From Cadophora sp. MPI-SDFR-AT-0126 (taxonomy: Eukaryota; Ascomycota; Leotiomycetes; Helotiales; Ploettnerulaceae): 64,000 nucleotides of DNA. The stretch spans positions 806,001 through 870,000 of the forward strand of contig JAGMVK010000003.1 in the NCBI GenBank assembly GCA_020747065.1. The letters are read 5' to 3'. Below the pieces are notes generated by a model. That model saw nothing but the letters and a program-made list of their open reading frames with translations. It searched no databases and had not been told where the DNA came from. Numbering within the stretch: the first letter of the stretch is position 1; each line of letters opens with the position of its first letter. This document shows positions 11,802-23,910 of the stretch, piece after piece. The translations under genes and the position numbers were made by a program.

Positions 11802-14269
11802 TGTGACTTCGGCTAGACAAAGTGGGGCAGCTTTGTCTGCTGGGTCAGGAAGGAGCATCACTTCTTCCTGTATTGGTATAGTTCGAGTCTGTAAAGCTAT
11901 GGAACATATTGTGCTGCCAGTCTGGGCACGAGTCTGCGAATGACTCTTCCTTCACAGCAATGTTAGGATCCGACCTATCGGGTTCTCATACGATAGAAGA
12001 CAGGAGTTAACAACTCCAACCAGAGCGCAAGACAACATCATTAATATCCAACATCAATAGATGTACCTGTCATATATATGAGTATTCCTTCTCTCTACAT
12101 GACTTCCCCCAAGTGTGACCTCACAGTCACGACATTTTTCCCCTCCAAAGACGAGACCTCCAAAGACGAGAAGAAGCGAGCGGCTTTATTTTGATTAATG
12201 AGTGTGGGACGTTACTGACCAGGTTGTCTCCGGGGATTTGGGATACCAATCGGCAGTGATGTAGGTCTAGAAGGTGTGTTAATAACGTTGAACTTTCCTG
12301 AATATCTTGTTCAGTGATATGGACACTACGGTGCTCTTTGTTTACTTCACATGTGCATGACGCATGGCTGGCAGGTGTGACTTCTGTAAAATTTCCTTAG
12401 TACGAAAGGGAGGAAAGACTCAACATATGGGATTGAAATGAATTTTTAGTTAATTTCCGTGGCCATGGCAAGCAAATGTCGAAGTGTTGATTTCTTCTCA
12501 CTGCTCAATGTCACGTGTTTGGTCAAACATGTGACATTAAAGAGCCTTCACGATGGCTCGCTCTATCTGCCCCATCCACGAGTACCTTTTCAATAGTATG
12601 CTTCTCAAGCGTTCTGAGAGCAAGAATTAAAGAAACGGCCTCTTCAAATCTATACACGAACGTCCATCAACATACACAGCCGCATTTGCCTTTTCTTAGC
12701 ATTCGCAACCACGCCGGACATCGACCGAGTTAGCGTATCCTGGATACTTTTCAGGGTTCATTGAGCCTGGATGCCACTGATGGGTTGTACGAGTCGTGAA
12801 AGCGCTTCGGGTCGCGGACAACATGACCACAAATCCTTTCCAACAGGAAGGCCGGCTACGAGGCTAGTCAACAAACTTTGGACTGGGGTAAACTGAGAAC
12901 ATCCACATCTCGGAATCACCCACTGAATCTGGTATTGCCATCTTAGATGTGCATCAGTGAGCCTGTCAGCCCTTCTTGTCCGTTCTCGATGTCAACGTGC
13001 TCTGTCATTGTCAGAACAAATCTTAGAGGTTCTATTAAGCAAGGTTCTTATACTTTATCACCAACGGAACCTTCATCCATCCACGATCGATGCGGGTGTC
13101 TCCTACATGGGGAAAGTAGCGGAGCTTTTCCCCATACCTCCTAGGACCTGCAGCTCAATCTTTCGACCATTTCGGGCGCGAGAGACGAATAGGATTGCAT
13201 GAGAAACAGTTCCGGCGATCCGAACTTTCTTTTCAAACTCTCGAATCCCGTTATTCTCAGAGCTGAGAAGCCCATCATGGAATGGCTCAGTGCTTAGCTG
13301 CCCCACGAGCTTTTCTCAATATGCATGTTTCTTTAGTCCGCTTCATTGTGGCTAAATGACTTGCTGCTGAGCTTCAAATATATCAGTGTAGCCTGTAGCA
13401 CATCGAAGCTACTTGATGCAATTCAATGCTTCTTGACGCTTGATGGACAATCTACGCTCGGGGAAGGACTCAGGCTGCTCAAGTCGTCCCAAATCCAAGC
13501 CGACCTGGCCCAGACGCGTCCTTTACAGCCAGTTCCATAAAAATACAGGTGCATGTCGATAGAAATTGATGCAAGATCAAACTGTTCGTACCTACTTCAG
13601 GTCCTCACATCCGATTTTCGCGAGGGCTTCAAGTATGGCTGCCCAACACTTCACACCGCTCGTTCAATGCAGTCAGATCACAATGAAAGTAGGGCATGTG
13701 TTTGATCTAATCGTCCCGTCGAACACAGTTGAGGCTCAAAACTCCCAATATTCTCCAAGGGAATGTGCCACGTTGCACGGCCGAGTCTTCTACGGCGTAG
13801 GCGGTCATACTGGGGGGCGATGCTAGCAAGCGTGGAAAGGGACAAGCTTGTTATCCCCTCGATTCAGCCGGATGATAAGCCGGGAGTGTCTCGCAATGGC
13901 CACTTGCTGTTGTCCATGACCTCAAGTCGACTTGTTCCCCTCTTTCCCATCCAGCCCTACCCACAGCGCATGGTTCATGCATCAAGCTACCGGCCTGGAG
14001 ACTGGAGCTAGCAGGTACGACAGCTGGCCTCGACGTGTTTCTGAAACTTCTTAGCGTGATCGCGAAAACGCCAGGATTTTGGCGATGCAGATGCAGAAGT
14101 CCCTGGACTCTAATGCCAGCTCACCGAGTAGCCCAGGTTGTTTTCGCCCAGTGTGCCTTAACATGGCTGATTGACTGGGCAATTCGTACATCGTACATAG
14201 ACCTGAGATGTCCTCACATAACGAAAAAAGAGGGAGAAGAAGGTAAGCGCGGTGGAAAGCACAACGACA
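11802..14269. other. Intergenic region, no supported gene
   Basis: Short overlapping open frames only. No domain, no convincing splice chain and no large repeat could be seen. The stretch from about 14035 upstream of the next gene has an open plus-strand frame, but no start or family that I can defend. Confidence 0.5.
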
Positions 14270-14974
14270 ATGGGACTCAGCTGCCCCAAAGGAAGTTGTT
14301 CGAGCGCGTGCCAATCCTGTGAGGAGCTGCTAGATGGCCAGGAGAAGAATCATCCGAGTGTCGAAGTGACTGCTCAAAAAGCCGCAACCGAAACAGCGAG
14401 TGATGGCATCGCTGATTCATCGCTAGGCGGGTCATCAAGTAGGTGAACACTCATTAGCGGCTGATCAATATCTAAATTGCAAAGATATCGATGTCAATAT
14501 CTTAGAGAAGTCAGACATGACTAGTTCCTTGGGAAAGCATCAACGAAAGGATGCACCTGAAGGTCAGCACAGGCATTCTTCAGGGCTTATGGCAGTGCTC
14601 TGGACCAATTGACCTGCGGTCTTGCATGCTAATTATCCTCTCCAGACCACCGGGATGAATCGTCAAATTATTCAGTCTCACCTCAGAATGGCACTCAGCC
14701 CGAAAAATCACCAGCATTACCTCGCAATATTCCGGCTGAGGACACAGAGGCGAAAGCCTGTGAAGAACGTGTCCATGAACAACAACCTTCTCGCGGGTAC
14801 GAGCCACTCCCCAAAGGCATGTGTCCAAGGCCTTTTGAAACGGCATCGAGGATCCGGAGTATGGAGCTAAGAAATCTTGAGAATGGCCTGAAGGACTTGA
14901 GCTTGAATGAACTTTTGGGCGATTCCTCTTCGGAAAAGGGAAGCGATGACGGCGAATCGAACTACTCATGGTGA
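14270..14974 (+). CDS. Unrecognised 191-aa protein with a Cys cluster
   Basis: Three exons (14270-14438, 14485-14562, 14646-14974) join in frame with introns GTAGGT...AAAG and GTCAGC...CCAG and close at TGA. The N-terminus is MGLSCPKGSCSSACQSCEEL, with four cysteines in a C-x4-C-x3-C-x2-C pattern that could bind a metal. The rest is polar and acidic, rich in Ser, Glu and Pro. Both introns are phase 1 and the middle exon is 78 nt, identical in phase and length to the C2H2 gene at 4626, so the two may share ancestry. I do not recognise the family. The splice chain makes a real gene likely, but expression evidence would be needed. Confidence 0.45.
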
Positions 14975-17900
14975 AGGGAGGAAAGTTATTGCGCACTATA
15001 TACGTTTATATCTTGGATGTGATCTTGGTGGAAATCACTGTAAACTATTCCCAGTCTTGTTGAGAGAGTTTAGGCGTTCATTTGTTGGGGGCTAGGATAA
15101 TTCCATTGGCCTATGAGAGTCAATCTGCTTGGAATGGTCTGCAGCCACTGTACTTAAGCGCCAGACTCCAACACCTGTAGAGCCCGGCCCGTTGGCCTGG
15201 AAATATCACACAGCGCATGCAGTGACTCGTACCTCACGATTTGATCTCTGCACGACATAGCATCGATTTCAAAGGTTGTGCGAGATTGAGTTGGTTGATA
15301 CGCTGTTTTATGAATTAAAAGCTTGTGCACCAGCAATCTCAATTCCAGGTCTCTGGGGGTTAGACTCGCCGCAGAATTTGAGGGAAACATTAGGCAAATC
15401 GCGGGCAGGGCTGAGTCTGCTTTGCTGGCAAGGCGTTCATTGTTATCATGCAAGGAGTTCCTGTTGAGCGAGAGACCCTCCTCATTGGCCATGGACTGCA
15501 GCTGTAGGTGCATCAAACGCAAGACACTATAGCCGAGCTCCACGAACGAGACCCCGTTGTCATTTTACATTCCTTAGCACCCCTCACTCTGAGCTAAATG
15601 AGAATGGAGGTGATTTTTTCAATGAAAACAATCCTCCAGAAAATCGAAAATAATACCCTCGGTGTCTGTAAGCGAGAGTGGCGCTAGTGAAAATAAATAA
15701 AGGAGGGAAGCAACATAGTTGCGAGGCGCATGATCAAGAGTCAACTTTGCAGATGGATTCCGGGACTTGCAAATAACTGCGCAGCATTGAAGTGGAGTAT
15801 CCTAATCTCTAGGCCAGCTGTACTCTTCCACAATGAATGCAAAACTAGCGCAAACCAATGGTTTCGTTCCTGAGCAGGGTATTGACTGACTGCAGTCGTC
15901 TTCACTGATGACCCGAAGCTACCCTGAAGGCAGATGGATCCTTGAACATGGAAGGTTCACAGCGCTGAAGCAAGCCTGGAGTCTCGTCAGAACCGTCCCA
16001 TCTGGTCCATATTTTGGCGAAGAGTTCGCCCCACCGATCTTATGACCTCACAACTTTTCTTCCTTCCCTTATTCCCTTGATCAATAGCGGAGACCATTTG
16101 ATTCGTGGCTTTCGGTGAGTAGATATGGTATGAGGTAAATGGGAAGTGTGTGGGAAGTCGGCCTCGGATGCGACCTGATATGCAAGCCCAAGCCCCAACC
16201 GCCTTCCAGCGCTTGCGTACGGAAGTGGTTGCACACCACAAGCCCATGAACGGCTTAGCATTCGAATGCTTGTCCATGAGATCAAGGCAGCACACTAACA
16301 TAGCTTGCGGTTTTAAGAAGTGGCCTGATCCAGGAATTAGGGCAGCGACATCCTAGTTATCGCACTCTACCCTCGTCGGTTCGATTTGAGATTAGATGAA
16401 AGACGGTGGCTGCGGTTGAACAGCACAGCACCAATCCAGATGATCTTCCCAATAAGTCTTGTTGCCTTTTCCCATCGATTGTTGTCCGCCAGATCATTCC
16501 GAACCAGACATTTGCATGATGTTTTACCAGCCTCCCCACTCATGTTTCCCAGTGTTTGCGGAATATTCACCGCTGATGGGTTTCCGCTCGATGAGTCTGA
16601 CGGCCCTGGCCCCAAGTCCCTGCGCAGCTTTTTCCATTAAGGTGGCTGCCTGGCAATGGATACTACAGCGTGTCAACGACTTGGATTATGGGGAGAGCAA
16701 GCCGCCGAATCGCGCCTTACTTCTGCTCAATGGCTACATACTTCCTCGTCAGCTCTGTTCAATGACTTCAGAGATGCCTTTATCCTGAATTATCTTTTTG
16801 CAGGAACACCAAAACGTATTGCATGCTTGGGCGAGGCTGGGGTCCAAATCGTGTGTGCTGTAAGGCTTGCATTGACAAGCTGTATGGGGCAAAAGTTGAA
16901 TCCCGAGCAGCATATGAGAGCACTAGGTGTTACTCAGCAATAAAATCAAGATACCAAGACCAAAGCAGATTATGATGCCGGAAGGCTATGCAGGTGTGGG
17001 TGAAAAAAGGATGCTCGGAAACCACAATCCCAATAGGAAAGGCATGGCATGCAGTGAAGAGCAAGGCACCCTATTCGACTCTCAAAACGCACACGGAATG
17101 ATAACCATTGGAAATAAAAGCTGCCTTGTCTGTAGCTTAGTCTCTAAATGAATAGGGCACGCTATGCGTTGTCCTCCATTTAACTGCGCCGCTTTTCTGT
17201 TGAGCAAGATTAAGCGAAAATACCCCTGGACGATGACGGCCGTTGTCGAGTTCAAGATAAACAGAACTGGGACGAACTCCACAAAAAGAAAGTCGAATAA
17301 GTAAGCTAAAGAGAACACGATGTCCCGACGGTTTGGGTGCTAGTGCATGCTAACAAAATCACACGGTGGTATGCCCACGTGGAGAGCTGTCACCTCCTTG
17401 TCAGCCACTTCCAGGCAGTGCCCGGAAGTTTTGTGGGCAATCAAAGACACTAGTCATGGAGATCCAAGCAATGTAGGGGGAAAGACTGCAATTGTGATCG
17501 CCATAAAGCTACAATCCCATTACTGACTGAAGTGACAGGGGCAGCGATGGTTGATCATCGACGAATAACTACTAAGCCACGTGGAATCATCAAAACCTCA
17601 AAGCCTCGAATCCGAGAAGCTAAAGGATCTGCGCAAAGCAAGATCTTCACACAAATGGACTGTGGCGATCTGGCTTAATTAAAATAATCAAAAGACCTTA
17701 TGATGCGGCCGGAACACGGCTCCAGGAGGGCCGGTTTCCTAGCTGGACTTGGCAGCAAGAAAGGTTCCCTAGTACCACCTCTGACTTCAACTAGGAGACT
17801 CTTTGCGTTAGCTCGTAGATACGTACTTCCTTCTGTTCAGTCTCTCCTAGAAGTACACCACACCGAGTCCACTAGTCTGGTGAAGTGCTGCCCGGATAGG

Positions 17901-18432
17901 AATAGTTCTGGATGAAAAAAGTATCATTCCGTACCATCCCATGGGGTTTAGCTGGGAGCAGAAGCACTGCAGGACTGTCTCACCGCCACCGCTCTGTGCA
18001 TTCCTTCCGGGAGAGCTATGCAAGCACTTGCAGTCCCGGGGAACACGGGATGAGCTCGTTCTCCTCCCGGACGTTGTGCCACTTGGATCCGACATATTGG
18101 ATGAACTCATCACACATATCAGATTCCTTTTGCTACCTTTTGCTTCAATCCGACCATCTCAAAGAGATTACAGGCTCTGAACCTTTTCACCGCTTCCTCT
18201 TCCCCCGAGATGACATGGCTTCGCGTTTGAATGACTCTCAGGCAAACGTCCGCCTCGTCTCGAAAAGCGAGGACAAGCTGTCTGTGCGAGAACGACACCG
18301 CTTCCTGGAGATGCTGTTTCCTTCCTCCAACTGCGCTTGATGGAAGCAGACATTCGATGGACGACAGATAATATATAATGCCATAGCCTCGTCAAGCAAG
18401 ATGAAGATCACCACATCAACACGTCTGCGAAA
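14975..18432. other. Gene-poor region (3.5 kb)
   Basis: No firmly supported gene. Two neighbouring plus-strand frames at 16386-16640 and 16656-16943 are in the same phase and separated by one stop (TAA), which could be a decayed gene, but no family is visible. A minus-strand candidate at 15154-15513 is listed separately. Several open frames overlap near 17.7-18.3 kb without any clear product. Confidence 0.5.
15154..15513 (-). CDS. Possible small ORF, unrecognised
   Basis: An uninterrupted minus-strand frame of about 119 codons from ATG 15513 to the stop at 15154. It contains a Leu-rich helix-like segment (LELRLLVHKLL) and three cysteines toward the end. The frame is open further upstream, so it might be one exon of a longer gene. 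No domain is recognisable, and chance cannot be excluded. Confidence 0.22.
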   Translation of the reverse strand: MHLQLQSMANEEGLSLNRNSLHDNNERLASKADSALPAICLMFPSNSAASLTPRDLELRLLVHKLLIHKTAYQPTQSRTTFEIDAMSCRDQIVRYESLHALCDISRPTGRALQVLESGA

Positions 18433-19214
18433 ATGGCGCGTGAGATTCACTCCACCAAAAAATGCGACAGACCTCAGTGCGCCGCTTGCAAGAAGGACTT
18501 TAGAAGGAGAAGCGAGCTGAACAGGCATGTCAGGCAAAGCCACTCCAGTGTGAAGTATTCTTGCCCTGTTTCAGGCTGTCCCTTCAAGACGCCGAGACAT
18601 GGGAAAGTCAACAACCATCTGAGAAAAGCGCATGGTATTGATCCAGGTACGGCCGATCAGTCGTTACACACTGAAGCAGTCCATGATAACAGAATGCAGA
18701 TTTGCCTAAAGGCACGAATCGAAAAATGGTGTCAAAGGGCAAAGCGGACTCGGGCTCTGGCTCTGGACTCGGGCGCCCACTATTCAATTCACAACGTAAG
18801 ATCAGCTCTCTTCCCCAAAGCTACTTGGAGCATGCCACTAAGGGAACGGTGTTTGTAGAGAACACTATCACCACAAGTAGCAATAATCTCAGTCTACATC
18901 ACCGTAATATCGAATACACTGAGGCGTTTGACAGAGCTGCGAGCACCGACACTGTTCTAGGGTCGGGTCAGTGGGTACAACAGGGCGACATCGAACGGGT
19001 ACAAACACCACCACAACAGCTTCAACTCTCTCAGAGTGAGAGATATATCAACCCGCATTCCGAAACCACTTCGACGGTAGGTTCAACACCGAAAGACCTG
19101 CTAGGAGCAATTGAAATGCTGAACCTCGGCCAGGAACATAATCCAGACATCATCACAAGCTGGATGGGCGACCTTTTCGAAGATGGTTGGACCCTTAACA
19201 ATTGGAACCCATGA
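18433..19214 (+). CDS. Two-finger C2H2 zinc-finger protein, paralog 3
   Basis: Two exons (18433-18646 and 18700-19214) give 242 aa. Finger 1 is CAAC-x12-H-x4-H (CAACKKDFRRRSELNRH), finger 2 is CPVSGC-x12-H-x4-H, both in exon 1. The intron (GTACGG...TGCAG) is phase 1 and lies six residues after finger 2, the same place as in the genes at 4626 and 11059. The long exon 2 encodes a Ser/Thr/Gln-rich tail with an acidic, Trp-containing end (DLFEDGWTLNNWNP) that resembles an activation domain. Probably a sequence-specific nuclear regulator; target unknown. Start chosen as the first ATG before the fingers. Confidence 0.75.
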
Positions 19215-20192
19215 TCAAGTCACTTGTTCAACTTTGCGACTATCACAATTTCTCCTTCTATTCGGCGCAACGGCACAGACGTCGCGGACTCGATACAACA
19301 CAACAGAACAAACAAAATTCCAGGAGACAATATGGGAGAACAGAAGCAGGATTGCTCATGAAAAGATAGAACCAGCATGTCATATACTAGGAAGAAAACT
19401 TGGTCTGGGAAAAAAAATAGAATGCGTGTTTTGATCTGATTGGAGCCTCCTTACCCCTCCGTCACACCTGCGATGACAGGATCTTATTCGTCCACGTGAT
19501 GTTTACTTTTTCACCACGCACTGACCTCTCCTTGGGCTTTGGCGAGCTCCCAACTTCTAAGAAGACAGTTCTCTTGATGAATCACTTAAATGACTTCCGG
19601 AAACCATACTCAATACCCACACCTTCAATGAAATGTTTTTATTGCAAATGCCTATCAAAGCTACAGCCACTGGGCCCGTTCTGCGCCGCATCCCTCATTC
19701 CGCATGTCGCAGTCCCTCACTCGCGATCCCGGTGACACCATCCCGAACCAGATCGCAGAAAATGCCAACAAACCAGCACACGCGCCTCGATGCTAGCCTC
19801 TTCGTCAACCTCATCCTCAATTAAAATGAAAAAGCAAGGAGCAGAAAAACAACAATGCAAAAGAAGGCAACAGAAGAGAAGAGGGACTGATGTACAAGTG
19901 GTGTTTTCGTTTCTGTTTCTATTATGTAGGCACAATGTGCAAGGTAAGCGCATCTGCGAAGCGCCCCGTCCAGTCCGACCCAGGACAGAGTAATCTGCAA
20001 GCACACACAAGGGCTTGTAGACATCCTTCCGATGCTTAAGCCCAAGACATGTGAGACCACTTAAGTTTTGGTGATCATGTCTATCACACATCTCCTACCC
20101 ATGCCTCCCGTCTCTGACTCTCAAGAAAACGAGCACAGTTCGGTGAACGTGAACAACGCCCTGTGATTGCTTCTTACATGGTTGGGGAAAGC
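19215..20192. other. Intergenic, convergent 3' ends
   Basis: Lies between the 3' end of the C2H2 gene (+) and the 3' end of the RING gene (-). No coding feature stands out; it presumably holds the two 3' UTRs. Confidence 0.6.
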
Positions 20193-23100
20193 TTAACCCC
20201 ATCTCGCACTCTCCCTCTCAGCCTCCAACCTCGCAATTCTTGATTCCTCGCTCTCATCGCCAAGTCCCGTACCCCTCCGATTCTTCCTACCCTTCTTACC
20301 GCTTCGTCCTCTATTCTCCACACCCTCATCTCCCTCGTCTCTACTTCTCTTGCGTGCAGCTCCACCAGTCAGACCAGCCATACGCTGAGCTTCCTTTAGC
20401 AATCTCTCGCGATTCCTAGCTTCGCGCTCGAGTTCATGAGGGTCTTTGGTTGCTGGTGTAGGTAGATTTTTGGCTTTGGTTGAGGCAGAGGCGGAGGTAG
20501 ATTCCCTGTCTTTGTCACGACGGGAAGAGTCGTGGCGAGAAGAGCGGTGGTCTTCATCGCGGTGGTGACGGCTGGATTTATCTCTCTCTTTCTCTCGGGG
20601 CTTTTCGTAGTCGCGATCACGTTCTCGTGTAGAGGATGTGATGCGTTCTGAGCGGGGCCCAGTAGGGAGAGTAGGGAAGTTATCGACGCTGCTCTTGTGG
20701 CGAGAGCTGGCGCCTTTGATTTCGATACCGTTGGTGAGGGTTGAGGGCCGTCGAGAGGTGGACTCGCTTTCGATAGGCGTTTTGATGGAGGCTGACTCGA
20801 CGTCAGATTTAGGCAGAGCCTCTTCAGACCCGCGGCGACTGTGGCGGCGTCTGTGCTCGCGATCTCGATCTCGGCCGCCCCTGTCTCGGCTCCGAGACCG
20901 TTCATTTTCGTCATGGCGGGATGAGCGGTGAGACGAACGGTGTTTATGGGAAGAGGATGATTTGTGGTCCCTCTCACTCTCGCGCTCACGATATTTGTCT
21001 CGATCTCGTCGGCTTCGGTGACTTGTCCGCTTCGAGTCAGATGGTGACGCTGACCTAGATCTGTCTTCAACGAGGTCACCTTTCCCATCTTCAAGTCTTT
21101 CTCCAGAGGGTTCGTCAGCCTCTGCATCGTCCTCTTCTCTGCGTCGGCGACGCTCCCTTCGACGCTCTCGTCGTCTCTCGGTTTCTTTCTCGTCTTCGCT
21201 AAGGGACGTCGAACGATGCCTATGTCTGCGCGATCTGTCCCTGCTGCGTGATCTCTTTCTATCACGAGACCTTGATCGTTCTCTTGAGTATGATCTGCTT
21301 CTCTCCCTATCTCTACCTCCCTTTTCAGAAGTATCAGGGGCAACACTCGCACTTACACTGCCACTTGGTCTCGAATTAGCTCGACCAGCAATTGAAAAGC
21401 CTTGTGTTCTCAAACCGGAGAGACCTGTATTTGGAAGGCCCTCTCGCATGGCTTTCGGACCTGTGGGAGCATTGATAGGAACATCAACAGGCTTTACAAG
21501 AGGAGGTTGCATAGGATGGAAGTTCCCACCTCTACCTCCGTACGAATGATCTTGAGTATATCCCCCTCCATAAGCATTTACGTTGTATGCATCACCGGCA
21601 CCAGAATATGGATAAGGTGTTACGTCGTCCAAGGTCTGGATTGGCTTTAGTTCAGAGGTTTCTGGAGCTTTAGTCGATTCGGTTGGGGGTAATTCCGAGT
21701 CCACTTCGGATCCGGGACCCTCTTCCGTTGTGGTTCCTGGCTCCTGAGTGTTGCTTTTATCATCAGCAGGTTTCGGAGTATGTTCTGCTGTTGCTGACTT
21801 TTGGCGTATCTCTCTACCAAATTCATCAACATCTCCATTTTCTGCCTTCGGTCCTGGTGGAATAGATCCTGCTTCATTAGGAGGGCCATTGTGTTGATGG
21901 CCGGAGCCGAATTGTTGCGGCAACTGTTGTGAGAATGCATCATGAGAGCCATAGCCATAGCCGCCTCCTCGAGAGAATCCACCACGGCCTCTGCCTCGCC
22001 CTCGGAAAGATCCAAAGTTGTTCTGATGGTTATGGAACTGGTTTGAGCCGCCATAATTACCTGAATTGTATCCAGATTGAGGACCATATCCAGAATTATT
22101 CGATGCATAATCACTTTGACCCATGTTGCCAACATTTGACATGTTGAAATTATCTCGAGCAGTCCAACCTTGTTGTCCATTCCAACCGCCACCAAAGCCC
22201 GTCCCAACCCCTCCATCGAAGCCCATTCCCATCCCATTCATCCCCCCTCCAAATCCGCCATTCATAAATTGCATGGACATCGGGTCCATTCCCATTGGCG
22301 GCATGCCTGGCATTCCTGTGAACGATTAGCACAGAGTCTTAACTGGCAGCGCAGAACCTACCCATCATGGGGAAATTGTTGAAACCGCCAGGACCCAGGC
22401 CATTTTGCATAGCCATCATCATCTGCATCTGACTGAAGTCACCACCGAAGCCCATTCCAGGGAATCCTCCAGCTGCGGAAGGGTCGAAGCCGAACCCAGC
22501 GCCAAAACCAGGTGTCTGTGAGACGGCTTGTCCGTTTGGGGTCTCTTCGTCCTTCTTGCCCTCTTCGTCCTCAACTTGAGGTTCGTCCGTCTTAACGGCG
22601 TCGGGGTCAGCGGTAGGCTCTTGGCCAGGCGCAATCTCCTGCACATATGTTAGGTTTATACACATCAACAAATTAGATAGAGCATACCTCAATTGATGGC
22701 TGAGGAACATCCTGTTGATCTCCAGCTGGCTGCTGCGATTCTTCTTCGGTCGTCGCAGGAGCTTCGTCCACCTGTGTCACAGGGCTCTCCTCAGACTTCA
22801 CATCCTCCACAGACTCAGCCTCCTTGCTACTTGGTGGTTCCACAACTGGCTCAACTGGCGCAGCAGTATCCTCTGAAGCTGGCGGCGAGATAGGAGGCGA
22901 GTTCTTCTGTTCCTTAAGGCGCAAAGCTTCGCGCTTCTTCTCTTCGGTGCGGAGAAAGACCTTGATTGTAGTACGGAGGGATTTATTGGGTTTGCAGTCC
23001 GCCGCCGCAACGGGAGTATGTTCGCAGACCGGGCAGGAGGAGGGGAGAGTCGACTGGCCTGTTTCAAAGGATGTTAGATGGCGTAATGCAAGACGCAATA

Positions 23101-23323
23101 GGCCGTGAGTACTTACAAGTCTCGCAAATTGCCTGGTCGCAGCAGGGCAACCTGAACGCGTTCACGGCTAATTTGCTGCAGATGGCACATCGTAGCTTGA
23201 TGGGAATCTCGTCTTGAGAGAGGGAACTGTGCCAATGTTAGCAGAGCATCTTCGAGGCAGGAACTCGAGCACAACTGACTTAATGAGCTCGGTCTGAGCT
23301 GCAGTAGGAGCTGAAGCTGCCAT
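20193..23323 (-). CDS. RBBP6-like RING protein with Gly/Met, RGG and RS/RE-rich regions
   Basis: Five exons on the minus strand (23323-23280, 23226-23117, 23058-22688, 22638-22362, 22315-20193) give 974 aa; introns of 46-58 nt all have good donors. Cysteines 28, 31, 43, 44, 49, 52, 60 and 63 (CAIC, LPCCDQAICETC, CPVC) form a C4C4 RING like that of RBBP6/Mpe1 and CNOT4, followed by CKPNKSLRTTIKVFLR. After an acidic linker come a Gly/Met-rich part (GFGGDFSQMQMMMAMQNG), RGG repeats (GRGRGRGGFSRGGG) and a very long Arg/Ser/Glu/Asp-rich tail. There is no DWNN domain or CCHC knuckle, so it is not the canonical Mpe1. Likely a nuclear ubiquitin ligase linked to mRNA processing; that role is inferred. 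Confidence 0.88.
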
Positions 23324-23910
23324 ACTGACGGATGGTGTCGCGCGAGCTCTTTCGAGGCTGTCAAGAGGCGGAATTGTCGTGTTTATCTCATGTTCGGGAG
23401 GTTGCAGTCGAATTTGAAATATGACACAAGGCTTTTCTCTCAATTCAAACGCGGGGTGTCGTTCGGGTGATTCATCTGGGCGTTTGCGATGCGATGGAAA
23501 TTTTGAAGTTCGAACGGAGGGCCGCGAACTGAGATGTCTCGGCAATCCCAGTCAAATCTCCATTTAGCGTCAGAGTCACATGACTATATGTGTGAATGGC
23601 ACAAATTTTGCTGGCAAACATAAATGTCACCGTTTCAATTGAATGATTAATGAGAACTTGTGATCAATGAAGCACGCCCGATATTTTCTTTTTGTTAATT
23701 TCATTTTAACTTTGTCCTGAATATGCTTCTCTTGGCTGGCTTTAGTACCAAGCTTCAAGTATCGGCTAAAACAACACTAACATGTCATCACATCATCAAC
23801 ACCTCTCTCCCTTACTCCTACTTCTCTGTACTAAATCCATTCCATCTCATTGATTGCTATGAGGCTGTGCCTTTTCATATAGTCCCAATTGGACTGACCG
23901 TCATCAAACA
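23324..23910. promoter_or_regulatory. Shared divergent promoter region
   Basis: The 587 bases between the RING gene (-) and the hydrolase gene (+) must contain both 5' regions. AT-rich tracts occur near 23680-23710. No specific factor site can be named with confidence. Confidence 0.5.

Noticed and set aside
12957..13202. Plus-strand frame with SRCQR similar to the finger-like piece at 8.7 kb
   Set aside because: Similarity is limited to about 13 bases, which is expected by chance in a window this size.
20396..22237. Long Arg/Ser- or Met-rich frames overlapping the RING gene
   Set aside because: Shadow frames of a low-complexity coding region; the RING frame is the one that splices to the upstream exons.
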